Shown: positions 54,897-62,883 of the stretch, in pieces
Numbering within the stretch: position 1 is the stretch's first letter
Layout of the letters: every line of letters starts with the position of its first letter
Assembly: GCF_000702885.1 (NCBI RefSeq)
Contig: NZ_JNKO01000003.1
Coordinates: 180,375-244,374 of the forward strand
DNA: 64,000 bases
Direction of reading: 5' to 3'
Source of the DNA: Oribacterium sp. P6A1
GTDB lineage: Bacteria > Bacillota > Clostridia > Lachnospirales > Lachnospiraceae
Program-made: the position numbers and the translations under genes
The notes under the pieces: generated by a model
Told to the model about the DNA's origin: nothing
Database searches by the model: none
What the model saw: the letters and a program-made list of their open reading frames with translations, nothing else

Positions 54897-55068
54897 TTTT
54901 CCATCCTTCTCTCGATTACTATATTCATTATCTCCGGCTTCTCATCATAACATTAGGAGAAAAAACATTCATTTAGGTTGTTTTTTGCAAGCCCACATTG
55001 GGGACTTCAATTGTGCAACGAACAATTTATGTAATGATATTACTATACATTAGGTATAACTGATTGAT

Positions 55069-55284
55069 TTATAGCATCATATAATTAAACAGAGAAAACA
55101 GGATGGCAATTACAATTATTGTAAAAATGATGTGAATGATCTTTTTTGTGATTTTATAAATAACGAAGCAGCATAATATCATGCAGATAAGTGCAGGTGC
55201 GATACCTATACCTGTAGCAGCGGAAATGTTTGTTGCTGTATCATTAATGGTTTTGCTCATAAGAATGCTTATTTGTGTTTCCAT
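55069..55284 (-). CDS. Small membrane protein
   Basis: A 71-residue frame with ATG 55284 behind GAGGTAATT. The first 20 residues are polar (METQISILMSKTINDTATNI). Two hydrophobic helices follow: GIGIAPALICMILCCFVIY and HIIFTIIVIAILFSLFNYMM. It ends 20 bp after, and on the same strand as, the ZIP transporter gene, so the two are probably cotranscribed. Function unknown. Confidence 0.65.
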   Translation of the reverse strand: METQISILMSKTINDTATNISAATGIGIAPALICMILCCFVIYKITKKIIHIIFTIIVIAILFSLFNYMML

Positions 55285-55305
55285 AATTACCTCACAAATT
55301 ATTAT

Positions 55306-56073
55306 TTAACCAAGCCCTACATCCAATGCCATCATAAGTATAAAACCCAATGCAAAAGAGATAGTTCCTATGTTTGAATGCTCACCCTCGGACATTTCAG
55401 GTATAAGTTCCTCTACTACAACATATATCATAGCTCCTGCAGCAAAGCTCAGAAGATAAGGCATCAGAGGAACGAAGAATCCTGATGCAGCAATGATCAG
55501 AAGTGCACCTATCGGTTCAACTATTCCGGATAAAACACCATATAAGAAAGTCTTGCCTTTGGGAACACCCTCGCCTAAAAGAGGCATGGAAACAATTGCA
55601 CCTTCGGGAAAGTTCTGTATTGCGATACCGATAGCCAGAGCCAGGGCTCCCGAAAATGATATCGTACTGTTTCCGTAAAGCCATCCTGCACATACTATTC
55701 CTACAGCCATTCCTTCAGGAAGATTATGGAGAGTAACTGCAAGGACAAGTTTTGTTGTTCGCTTAAGACCGCTCCTTGGTCCTTCCTCACATTTATCAAG
55801 ATGCATATGAGGTGTTACCATATCCATGAAAAGAAGGAAAAGCATTCCTATTCCGAATCCAATGGATACAGGTAGAAAACCGAGTTTTCCCATTTCCGCA
55901 GTCTGGTCAAGAGCAGGAAGCAGGAGACTGAAAAAAGATGCAGATACCATCACTCCTGACGCAAAACCTGTCAGGGCACGCTGCATCTTCTGCCCCATCT
56001 CTTTTTTGAATAAAAACACACTGGCGGCTCCCAGTGCGGTTCCCAGAAATGGGATAATGATTATACTCCACAT
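55306..56073 (-). CDS. ZIP-family metal transporter
   Basis: Membrane protein of about 255 residues with eight helices, of the ZIP/ZupT family importing zinc or other divalent metals. The metal-site motif HNLPEGMAVG lies in helix 4, and AIQNFPEGAIVSMPLL in helix 5 supplies the second half, with Asn-Phe in place of His-Asn. A His-containing loop (TPHMHLDKCEEG) sits between helices 3 and 4. I prefer ATG 56073; GTG 56079 has slightly better spacing to AAGGAG and adds two residues. Confidence 0.9.
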   Translation of the reverse strand: MWSIIIIPFLGTALGAASVFLFKKEMGQKMQRALTGFASGVMVSASFFSLLLPALDQTAEMGKLGFLPVSIGFGIGMLFLLFMDMVTPHMHLDKCEEGPRSGLKRTTKLVLAVTLHNLPEGMAVGIVCAGWLYGNSTISFSGALALAIGIAIQNFPEGAIVSMPLLGEGVPKGKTFLYGVLSGIVEPIGALLIIAASGFFVPLMPYLLSFAAGAMIYVVVEELIPEMSEGEHSNIGTISFALGFILMMALDVGLG

Positions 56074-56200
56074 AGTCACAAAGCTCCTTTCCTAAATGAT
56101 ACTGTATTCAAGGTATTTCTGTCCACGACAATCCTGCAGCAAATCTCTTTTGCTGTTATTCGTGACTCCACCGCCCTGGAAAATCTGCAGTCTTAGTTAA

Positions 56201-56959
56201 TTACCATATCATCTTTCTTAAATCCCTTCCAATACCAAAGCATTCCCTTACCATGTTGTTAGGAAGGTACCAGGGTACTGTATATGCTGCTATCCCACAA
56301 ACTTCGTTTTCAGTATAATCTTTTGCAAGATGAATGCCCCGGAAGACATGAAAATTGTTCGTCACTATGCCTATCCTTAAGGTATCATCCTTTGTTGATT
56401 GATCCATTAGCTCTTTAGAAAACAATATGTTTTCCACTGTATCCCTGGCTTTTGTTTCTGCGATGATGCGCTCAGGTTCAATACCTCTTGAAACGAGATA
56501 TTCCTTTCCCCCGTCTCCTTCACTGACAGTCTCATTCTTCCCTTTTCCGCCGGATACGATGCAGATAGTATCCTGATTCTTTATGAGATAGTCATATGCG
56601 GCATCCAGTCTGTATCTGTAGATCGGACTCGGACGTCCGCTTTTCATCTGTGCGCCAAGGACAATTATGTAATCAAGCCCCTCTTCGCCTTTATCATTAA
56701 AGTGACTGGTCATAGCAATAAAGCAGATGGAAAAAAATATTGCCGTAAACCCGATTGTAAGGTAACCTGCACATCTTATCCCAAACGGAATCTTCATCCA
56801 CCTTCCATTGCCTGAAACGTAGAATATAAATCCGAAAACAATTGCGTTGAATATCCATATCAAAAATGAGAATGTACCGCTTCCTACCATGTAGATGCTG
56901 ACAGAGTAGATGATACTAAGAAGCGTGAATGCCAGAAACAAATATCTTATATAGTTCAT
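56201..56959 (-). CDS. YdcF/SanA-family (DUF218) membrane protein
   Basis: Protein of 252 residues. The N-terminal 90 residues contain three or four hydrophobic segments. The DUF218 domain follows: LDYIIVLGAQMKSGRPSPIY, RLDAAYDYL, ICIVSGGKGKNETVSEG, EGDGGKEYLVSRGI, and ETKARDTVENILFS, all family hallmarks. Members such as SanA and ElyC affect envelope integrity; the biochemical activity is uncertain. ATG 56959 has only a weak ribosome site. Confidence 0.87.
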   Translation of the reverse strand: MNYIRYLFLAFTLLSIIYSVSIYMVGSGTFSFLIWIFNAIVFGFIFYVSGNGRWMKIPFGIRCAGYLTIGFTAIFFSICFIAMTSHFNDKGEEGLDYIIVLGAQMKSGRPSPIYRYRLDAAYDYLIKNQDTICIVSGGKGKNETVSEGDGGKEYLVSRGIEPERIIAETKARDTVENILFSKELMDQSTKDDTLRIGIVTNNFHVFRGIHLAKDYTENEVCGIAAYTVPWYLPNNMVRECFGIGRDLRKMIW

Positions 56960-57060
56960 TACAAATAATCCCCTGTGCTATTCAAAAGTATTATCCTTTA
57001 TTGATCCTGTTCCTCAGCAGCCATCTCTTTATTGATCGTATCTTAACTTGCGGCCATAAA

Positions 57061-57182
57061 TCATTTGTTGAAGCTCCCTGTATAATCAGTAATCTTACAC
57101 ACGGCTTCCACTCCTTCCGCGGTTTCTTTGAAATATCTTGTTCTGTCTGCTGATTCTGTATTTATTATATCATGGGGAACCG
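57061..57182 (-). pseudogene. 3' remnant of an Rpn-type gene
   Basis: Minus-strand frame DIINTESADRTRYFKETAEG then VEAVCKITDYTGSFNK and TGA at 57063-57061. The first part matches the intact Rpn gene at 57975-58811 (MINKELADRTRYFKETEEG), but the C-terminal tail differs, so it comes from a paralogue. The upstream end abuts the direct-repeat unit at 57184. Confidence 0.8.
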
Positions 57183-57183
57183 G

Positions 57184-57392
57184 GCAAAAGAAAAAAGCCT
57201 TGCTATGCTAAATTTTCATTAGCATAACAAGACCTTTTTAAGTCTTATTGGATCAACACCTGTAAGCCACCTGCAATATTCTTTGAATAGTGCAAATTAT
57301 CACAGTGTTATCATTTTGTTATCAAATCGTTAATTAAAGTCCTTAAACTCCGCATAGATACTGAGGTTTTCAAGATCCTTTATATCATCGGG
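57184..57392. repeat. 205-bp direct repeat, copy A
   Basis: Nearly identical to 60232-60434. It contains the hairpin CTTGCTATGCTAA (57199-57211) with TTAGCATAACAAG (57219-57231), which on the minus strand is followed by TTTTTT, and a ladder of ATTATCA/GTTATCA sites at 57296, 57307 and 57318, exactly 11 bp apart. Both copies end at TTCAAGATCC. Confidence 0.85.
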
Positions 57393-57408
57393 CAACATAC
57401 TTTATCCT

Positions 57409-57665
57409 CCAAAGGGCAAAGCAGCTTATCCTCTACCCATAGATAAAGAGTACCCATAATACTTCTTTATGGTTATCTGTATAAGACTCTTAATCAAGAG
57501 TCATAAATCCCATCAACGCCTTATACTACAAGGATAAATAAACAAAAGAACAGACCTTGGAAAGGGGTCTCTTTAGTCCTTTTCAAGGTCTGTTACTATT
57601 GTTTTATTCAATTCTTAGAGGATAAGACAGTTTACCTCTGGGAGGATAATCTGCTTTGCCCTTGG
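57409..57665. mobile_element. MITE-like element with 25-bp terminal inverted repeats
   Basis: Left end 57409-57433 (CCAAAGGGCAAAGCAG then CTTATCCTC) is the near-perfect inverse of 57642-57665 (GAGGATAATCTGCTTTGCCC then TTGG). The 8-mer GAGGATAA also occurs 24 bp inside or outside each end (57402, 57618). The interior has no open frame and holds a strong hairpin CAGACCTTG...CAAGGTCTG (57551-57592) and GACTCTT AATC AAGAGTC. No target duplication is evident. Confidence 0.6.
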
Positions 57666-57859
57666 ACACTTTAATTACTCAAGCTCCCTAGATAATCCGT
57701 AATCTTAAACAGATATGTTTAGGGAATTTGATACGATTTGACTTCTTTCAGCTTCAATTGTCCTAAAAGTATAGACTGTATCTGCTAATGTTATCAAATT
57801 GTTATCAGGGAAGTGTTATCACTCACCCATATATTTAAGCTTTTTAGCTCTAAAGAAAC
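57666..57859. other. Non-coding stretch with Rpn-tail trace and GTTATCA sites
   Basis: On the minus strand, KITDYLGSLSN and TAA at 57673-57671 echo the tail of the 57061 remnant (KITDYTGSFNK), a second small Rpn trace. GTTATCA occurs at 57790, 57801 and 57815, the first two 11 bp apart. Nothing else is seen. Confidence 0.6.
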
Positions 57860-57883
57860 GGAAGCATCCGCTAAGATGCTTCC
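57860..57883 (-). terminator. Terminator of the XRE-Rpn operon
   Basis: GGAAGCATC (57860-57868) and GATGCTTCC (57875-57883) form a perfect 9-bp stem with GTTTCTTT after it on the minus strand. It lies about 90 bp after the Rpn stop. Confidence 0.7.
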
Positions 57884-57974
57884 AGTGTTGTTAAAGCTTC
57901 CACTTAAACGGCAGGAACTCTCTGGTTAAAACACAGTTATAATGTGTTCAAAAGCTATAGCCACCAGGGCATAA

Positions 57975-58811
57975 TTATTTAGCACATATCTTGTCCATGT
58001 AGATAGATCTCTCAGAAGCAGGAATGTCGAGTACATCCATAGCCTGATCCACTGTCATTTTAAGCTTTATCATCATTTTCTGTATGTCATCAATTCTTGT
58101 CTCACGAGCTTTTTCAGTTCGCATATCTTCCATTACTTTACACACGGCTTCCACTCCTTCCTCTGTTTCTTTAAAATATCTCGTTCTGTCTGCTAATTCT
58201 TTATTTATCATATCATCGGGATCTGAGCAAGAGAAATCATGCATCAGCTTACCAATCTCATCATCTCCACGATATGCGCCGTTTATGTATAGAATATGCT
58301 CTCCGTCATTAAATAGTTCTCCGGTTGCCATATTCATACGTTCAATAGCATAACAAGGTAAACCTTTGGCAAAGATATCATTTTCAGTGATAAAGATAGT
58401 ATATGTATCAGGAAGTTCACTGAAATCCTGACCGGCATCCAGATTATCTATATCCATTGCACTTGAATGGTACCTTGCTCTGTGCTTTCCGGCACCTCTA
58501 TCGGATCGCTGGACCTCCATATCATACTTTTTACCTTCATCATCGGTCCCGTATGCATCCAGGCAAATTGACCGTGCGCCAACAAGCCGTTTTATATCCG
58601 CCTGGGTTTCTACACTTGTGATCGTGAGATTACCTTTTCCGGTTAATATCCTGAGCACTTGCTGTGTCAGAGGGATGTTATCACGAAAAAGACACCTCAT
58701 GAAATCATCATCTATAGGTCTTAATCCGCGTAATCTTTGTAAGTCTTCCTGTCTCTCGCGTTCTTTTCTTTGAAGTTCTGTTTCCAAGTATGTTCTCCTG
58801 TCATAAATCAT
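57975..58811 (-). CDS. Rpn-family PD-(D/E)XK nuclease / putative transposase, second family
   Basis: Protein of 278 residues. A basic, Arg/Glu-rich start is followed by GLRPIDDDFMRCLFRDNIPL at 29-48, the Asp85 of ICLDAYG, and Glu99-x-Gln101 in DMEVQRSDRG, the same nuclease core as in the 33901 gene. GKHRARYHSSAMDIDNLDAG and YTIFITENDIFAKGL are family-typical. A helical tail with ADRTRYFKETEEGVEAV ends the protein. The ATG at 58811 overlaps the stop of the XRE gene by four bases (ATGA), so the pair is translationally coupled. Shortened relatives lie at 57061 and 57671. Confidence 0.85.
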   Translation of the reverse strand: MIYDRRTYLETELQRKERERQEDLQRLRGLRPIDDDFMRCLFRDNIPLTQQVLRILTGKGNLTITSVETQADIKRLVGARSICLDAYGTDDEGKKYDMEVQRSDRGAGKHRARYHSSAMDIDNLDAGQDFSELPDTYTIFITENDIFAKGLPCYAIERMNMATGELFNDGEHILYINGAYRGDDEIGKLMHDFSCSDPDDMINKELADRTRYFKETEEGVEAVCKVMEDMRTEKARETRIDDIQKMMIKLKMTVDQAMDVLDIPASERSIYMDKICAK

Positions 58812-59008
58812 TGGTCTGTATCAGTTGACACCAATTTCTCAACTCTGGCCTTATATTCCATAAGTCTCAGAAGATATTCCGGCATTTTTCTCTTACCATA
58901 TTCCCAATCAGTCATGGTTCTATAAGGTATTGCATAATAATCACAGAATTCCCTGCGATTCATCCCCATCTCATCTCTTAGGTTTCTTACTTCGGCTGCT
59001 ATATCCAT
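58808..59008 (-). CDS. Small XRE-family HTH protein coupled to the Rpn gene
   Basis: Protein of 66 residues, a helix-turn-helix of the Cro/C1 type: VRNLRDEMGMNRREFCDYYA then IPYRTMTDWEYGKRKMPEYL. ATG 59008 is behind GAGGTGAT. The stop codon overlaps the start of the Rpn gene. The arrangement (small regulator, then nuclease) suggests control of the nuclease, perhaps as repressor. Confidence 0.85.
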   Translation of the reverse strand: MDIAAEVRNLRDEMGMNRREFCDYYAIPYRTMTDWEYGKRKMPEYLLRLMEYKARVEKLVSTDTDQ

Positions 59009-59080
59009 ACTGTATCACCTCGTACTTTTAAGAATATTTTATCATTGTTGCCGCATTGCATCAAGATGGATGGGACTTTT

Positions 59081-59760
59081 TTATGAATGTGTTAAAGTAG
59101 ATAGCAAATTGTGGCTCTTAAGAAACTCCTGACACTTCGCATACAGATCTTTTAGCTTTTGAATCTCATTTGTGAGTTCGTCGATCTTCTTATCTTTGGA
59201 TTCGAGAATCCTTACATATTGTCGGTTCAGGTTCTCAAAGGTTCCAGAAACTCGATATCGTGTTACCATCTTATCAAAAATGCTTTTTGGAACCTTAACC
59301 GTTGGTTCACCACCGAAAAGCGGAGTAGAAACGGATGTCTGATCCAGGATGTCCTTGATCTCTTTTTCAACAGGTCTTCCGGCATCCATGATCTTATCCA
59401 TTACTTTGTTTCTTGCTTCGATCTTTTTCTCGGCTTCTGCAATACGATTATTGATGTCCGTCATGTTTTCCTGCTGTTCTTCTATCTTCTTCTTGCCGGA
59501 TTCCAGCTCCGAATCCATGCCAGCGATAGCTTCGGCTATTTCAATCTTCTCAGATTTAAGTATCTCTATCTCTGCCTCGGCAGATTCTTTCTCTCGCATG
59601 GCCTGTTTATACTCCGGAATGGAATGGCTTCTTTCAATGGTTGCTGAATATAATATCTGTTCCACTCTAGTCGAGATTTATTGATGTTGCTTGCCACAAA
59701 ATCTCTGTTATTGTGTCGGAGACTTCCTTTGCCTTTTACAAATGATAATGTCTTTGCCAC
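59081..59760 (-). pseudogene. MobV-type relaxase (Mob/Pre), internally deleted and frameshifted
   Basis: From GTG 59760 the frame reads MAKTLSFVKGKGSLRHNNRD and FVASNINKSRLEWNRYY, the start of a MobV/Pre plasmid-mobilisation relaxase, with the N-terminal HxxR-type region. After about 45 codons the homology jumps, in another frame (SIPEYKQAMREKESAEAEIE), to the coiled-coil C-terminal region, which continues to LKDLYAKCQEFLKSHNLL and the stop at 59081. The central 250-300 residues, including the catalytic part, are missing. It marks a former mobilizable element. Confidence 0.82.
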
Positions 59761-59827
59761 TGTTCCTCACCTCGCTTTCATTGTTGTTTTCTTTCAATGT
59801 TTAGGGCCAGCGTTTCTGCCGGGTTCT

Positions 59828-59880
59828 GTTACTCTTTCCAAGAGTAACGCCTTATTAGTTTTGTCACTTTGTATCAAAAC
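59828..59880 (-). other. Candidate oriT next to the relaxase remnant
   Basis: GTTACTCTT TCC AAGAGTAAC (59828-59848) is a perfect 9-bp inverted repeat about 70 bp upstream of the relaxase start, followed by TTTTGTCACTTTGTATC. MobV elements carry their transfer origin in this place. The match to any specific oriT is not established by eye. Confidence 0.4.
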
Positions 59881-60018
59881 TCAGGCGCTCTCCGAGGGTT
59901 GCTTCAGGTCCGGTGGACCTTTACATAGCTCCTGCTAAAGCGGAGCTTAGACCTTCCGGTGGACTCCTGCGGAGGGCTTCGATTTCCTTGAGCACTCGGC
60001 ATTGATCTGATGCCATGA

Positions 60019-60240
60019 TTAGATGATTGCCTCAAGGGAATCGAGTGCATCTTCACCGAAACATTTGAATTCCTGTTTACATAGCGCGTTTACAAATATT
60101 TCCGCCTAAAGTTGGTCTATATATGCTCTTGATTCTTTCTCATCCTCAAGGATGTGCTTTTCGAGCCTTTCATGATGGACAAGTATGGGAGCGAATCTTC
60201 TGTTTCCGGTTCGATCCAGTGGCAGGAAATAGGCAAAAGA
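60019..60240 (-). pseudogene. VapE/VirE-type protein fragment with an amber codon
   Basis: Minus-strand frame YFLPLDRTGNRRFAPILVHH, then ERLEKHILEDEKESRAYIDQ, L, TAG (60108-60106), AEIFVNALCKQEFKC, ending TAA at 60021. The block PLDRTGNRRFxPV followed by YIDQxWAE is typical of virulence-associated protein E, a helicase/primase-related protein of phages and mobile elements. The TAG stands at the conserved Trp, so it probably arose from TGG. The upstream part is cut off by repeat copy B. Confidence 0.75.
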
Positions 60241-60434
60241 AAAAGGCCTTGCTATGCTAAATTTTCATTAGCATAACAAGACCTTTTTAAGTCTTATTGG
60301 ATCAACACATGTAAACCACCTGCAATATTCAATGAATAGTGCAAAATATCACAGTGTTATCATTTTGTTATCAAATCGCTTTTTAAATCCTTTAAAACCC
60401 GCATAAATACTGAGGTTTTCAAGATCCTTTAATT
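60232..60434. repeat. 205-bp direct repeat, copy B
   Basis: Same unit as 57184-57392, including the TTGCTATGCTAA hairpin (60248-60280) and the 11-bp ladder (AATATCA 60345, GTTATCA 60356 and 60367). It interrupts the VapE fragment. The two copies bracket about 2.8 kb with the MITE-like element, the XRE-Rpn pair and the relaxase remnant. Confidence 0.85.
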
Positions 60435-60547
60435 ATTCTAATTCGATAACTTCAAAGTGGTTTATAATGTTTCAATCGCATAAATGCGTTGATAACAGTT
60501 CATATATGTACGCTTTTTATCTATTATACTGTTTTCCTCTCTGTTTT

Positions 60548-60587
60548 GTTGTCATTTGGTTGTCACTGTGACAACCAGTTGACAACC
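60548..60587. promoter_or_regulatory. Nested palindrome of four GTTGTCA sites
   Basis: GTTGTCA at 60548 and 60559 faces TGACAAC at 60569 and 60580, two 11-bp-spaced pairs in mirror orientation. The centre GGTTGTCAC T GTGACAACC (60558-60576) is perfect. The geometry suggests a dimeric or tetrameric DNA-binding protein, for example a recombinase or its accessory factor. Confidence 0.65.
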
Positions 60588-60663
60588 TAAGAATCTTATC
60601 GAAAAGTTGCTAATAGATAAGATAGGAAACCTTCTGCGGGTATTATACCATAAGGATGCAAGT

Positions 60664-60846
60664 CTAAAGAAGGAAATTATTATACTTAATGATTAAGTTA
60701 CTATTTACAGTAGTTTTACAGCAGCTTTCAATTAATTCCTTTGCCATTCCTATTGCATTTGTTGGATTAGATACTTGCATCTGCAACATTAAATCAATTT
60801 GTTTTGAAAGATAATCACTCGAAAAGTTATTTTTCAATGTTTCAGC
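60664..60846 (-). pseudogene. Abi-C-type abortive infection protein, C-terminal fragment
   Basis: Minus-strand frame NNFSSDYLSKQIDLMLQMQV then SNPTNAIGMAKELIESCCKT, ending TAG at 60666. The block with dPxxAIGxAKELIESccK resembles the Abi_C family. The fragment overlaps the 3' end of the isochorismatase-family gene by about 13 bp and has no N-terminal part. Confidence 0.55.
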
Positions 60847-61367
60847 TGTATTAACAATTGCTCTGCTTCCTCAATAGATACACATCTTGCAAACCTCTCC
60901 GGCCACATCATCTCGTTATAATATCTATAGGTAGTCTCCGCATTCATGTAGTTATTATCAAATGTAGAGTTGCATCCAGCTGGAACAATAACCTTATAGC
61001 CTCTATCAAAAGCAGACTTTACTGTGGCATCTATGCAGAAGTTGGTCTGGAGGCCCACTATCATAAGTTCCCTTGTGCCAGTCTGCTGTAAATAAGATAC
61101 AAAGTCTGGATTACCAAAGCAGCTATTCACTGTTTTGGTAAAAATACGCTCTTTTCCTATTGGCGCAACCTGATCTGCAATTTCATAGTCCTCATCACCT
61201 GCAGAGAAACCTGAACCTGGGCCATCGTCATGCTGTACATAAATGACCTCTACATCATTCTCTCGTGCTGTCTGTATCAGCCTTGTTGTGTTATCTATAA
61301 ACTCCTGATAATTGTATAATCTTTCGTCTGTTATTCCTTTTTGTACATCAATAACCAGTAAAACCAT
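60834..61367 (-). CDS. Isochorismatase-family cysteine hydrolase
   Basis: I start at ATG 61367, with GGGGGC upstream; a codon 12 bp earlier is an alternative. The 177-residue protein has the catalytic triad context of the family: Asp in LLVIDVQKGI, Lys in IFTKTVNSCFG, and Cys in VGLQTNFCIDAT, plus ADQVAP. Relatives act as nicotinamidases, isochorismatases or ureido-acid hydrolases; substrate not decided. It starts 15 bp after the DUF523 gene stop, so the two form an operon. Confidence 0.88.
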   Translation of the reverse strand: MVLLVIDVQKGITDERLYNYQEFIDNTTRLIQTARENDVEVIYVQHDDGPGSGFSAGDEDYEIADQVAPIGKERIFTKTVNSCFGNPDFVSYLQQTGTRELMIVGLQTNFCIDATVKSAFDRGYKVIVPAGCNSTFDNNYMNAETTYRYYNEMMWPERFARCVSIEEAEQLLIQLKH

Positions 61368-61381
61368 TATTGCCCCCATTT

Positions 61382-61798
61382 CTATAAATCAGCCACATCT
61401 ACTACTTTTATTCCATTTTGCTTGAGAAGCTCAACAAACACGCCATTTCCAGGTATTAGATTTCCTGAAAAAGTCCCATCATAAATAGTATTAACACCAC
61501 AGGATGGACTCCTTGATTGTAGTATCACAAGCTCTGTTTTTTTATCTATTAGGATTTGCAAAGCCTTCATTGCACCAGCTCGAAATTCTGCATCTACAGA
61601 ATTGCCATCCTTGTGCGTTACAATACCATCAACTATTTCTGCAGATTCCCTTGGTGTAGGAAGGCCTCCCAAAACTTCAGGACACACAGAAATGACCTCA
61701 TGTCCCTTTACATATTCAAGGGTCTTTTTACTATAATTATTGCCCCCATTGTATTTACAATTCTCGCCTAATAAACATGCACTAACGCCTATGACCAT
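61382..61798 (-). CDS. DUF523-family protein
   Basis: Protein of 138 residues with the family blocks VIGVSACLLGENCKYNGGNN, CPEVLGGLPTPRESAEI, LQSRSPSCGVNTIYDGTF and GNGVFVELLKQNGI. The invariant cysteines of SACLLG, CPE and SPSCG are all present. DUF523 proteins occur widely, often fused or beside DUF1722; their role is not settled. ATG 61798 has AAGGAAT upstream. Confidence 0.88.
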   Translation of the reverse strand: MVIGVSACLLGENCKYNGGNNYSKKTLEYVKGHEVISVCPEVLGGLPTPRESAEIVDGIVTHKDGNSVDAEFRAGAMKALQILIDKKTELVILQSRSPSCGVNTIYDGTFSGNLIPGNGVFVELLKQNGIKVVDVADL

Positions 61799-61978
61799 AC
61801 TATTATTCCTTTACATCATCCTAAAATTCAACCAACATAAACTCTTCGCAAATCACCTTAGATACAAACCACATCATTATAGAAAATCCAATCATTTAAT
61901 TCTTATCTCCCTTCTCCACTCATTACAATCATATTGTTATCAAGAATCCTGTTCTGCAGAACATGAAAAAAGATTCAT

Positions 61979-62060
61979 CTAAATCAGATTTCTCATTTCA
62001 TCCTGTTTATACCAGCCTGTCCAGCATGTAGCTAATCCCATATGCTGTGCCTGCCCTGTC
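61979..62060 (-). pseudogene. Duplicate fragment of a nitroreductase gene
   Basis: Minus-strand frame GQAQHMGLATCWTGWYKQDE, M, R, N, L, I and TAG at 61981-61979. The 75 bp are almost identical to part of the chimeric gene at 62884-63375 (QAQHMGLATCWTGWYEQDEM). It lies directly after the flavodoxin/ferredoxin gene, so that gene is bracketed by two copies of this segment. Confidence 0.8.
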
Positions 62061-62089
62061 AGAAGTTCATCTAGTAGTAAAATTTCTAC

Positions 62090-62848
62090 TTAAATATACT
62101 TACTATAGCGGCATTGCTCCTTAACGGTATCGCCTAAAAGAGTAATAGCCTGTTGAGGGCATAAACTTATGCAGCGATAGCACATGGTACATTGGATACC
62201 TGCTACCGCTTTCCCATTTTTTATCTCGATATTTTGCATTGGACATTCTCTGCTGCACAGTCCACAACCAACACAATTATCACTAATTTTTAGTTTATCT
62301 GTATATCCAATAGTTTTATGGTAGAACCAAAGTCGCTGTCCAAACAATCCCTTTAAATGCGAAATAAAAGATAATCCCTCCTTAGGATATGAACCTTGAA
62401 GCATTTGCTTAGCAATTTGTTCGATACGAGCATCTGCAGTTCTGACGATTGTCTTGTTTTCTTCAATACTCTTTTTTAACAGCTTGCTATCACAAACAGA
62501 GTCAGGCATTTTTATTTGCGCTCCGCCAAGTATTATTGCCCCATATTTCTTTAATAATCTAGCTGCGCATCCAGTTCCATCGCCACTAAACAGTCCCATT
62601 GTATTAAGACAAAATACTTTTTTATCTCGCCAAATATTACTGTTCTTTTTTATAAAATCCCTAACCATAATCGGTGCATTAGAAAACTGTGTTGGATAAC
62701 CTAAAATAATTGTATCCTCATTCTCCAATAAACCTATTATTTGTGGATGCTCTAATGGAATACACTGTGCCTCATAGTCTAGCAAATTCACCAGCATCTC
62801 CACACAGTGCTTCGTATTTCCAGTTCCACTGAGATATACTCCAAGCAT
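62090..62848 (-). CDS. EFR1-type flavodoxin-ferredoxin fusion protein
   Basis: Protein of 252 residues. The N-terminal 160 residues form a flavodoxin-like domain starting MLGVYLSGTGNTKHCVEMLV, the FMN phosphate loop, with TIILGYPTQFSNAPIMVRDF. The C-terminal 60 residues hold two 4Fe-4S clusters: CVGCGLCSRECP and CTMCYRCISLCP. This matches the EFR1 ferrodoxin family, electron carriers often encoded near nitroreductases. ATG 62848 has AGGATAA. Confidence 0.9.
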   Translation of the reverse strand: MLGVYLSGTGNTKHCVEMLVNLLDYEAQCIPLEHPQIIGLLENEDTIILGYPTQFSNAPIMVRDFIKKNSNIWRDKKVFCLNTMGLFSGDGTGCAARLLKKYGAIILGGAQIKMPDSVCDSKLLKKSIEENKTIVRTADARIEQIAKQMLQGSYPKEGLSFISHLKGLFGQRLWFYHKTIGYTDKLKISDNCVGCGLCSRECPMQNIEIKNGKAVAGIQCTMCYRCISLCPQQAITLLGDTVKEQCRYSKYI

Positions 62849-62883
62849 TTATCCTTACTCCTTTATTTCATTGATCATACAAT

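Noticed and set aside
60214..60236. tRNA T-arm-like GGTTCGATCC
   Set aside because: No matching acceptor, D-arm or anticodon arm; the bases encode PLDRTG of the VapE fragment on the minus strand.
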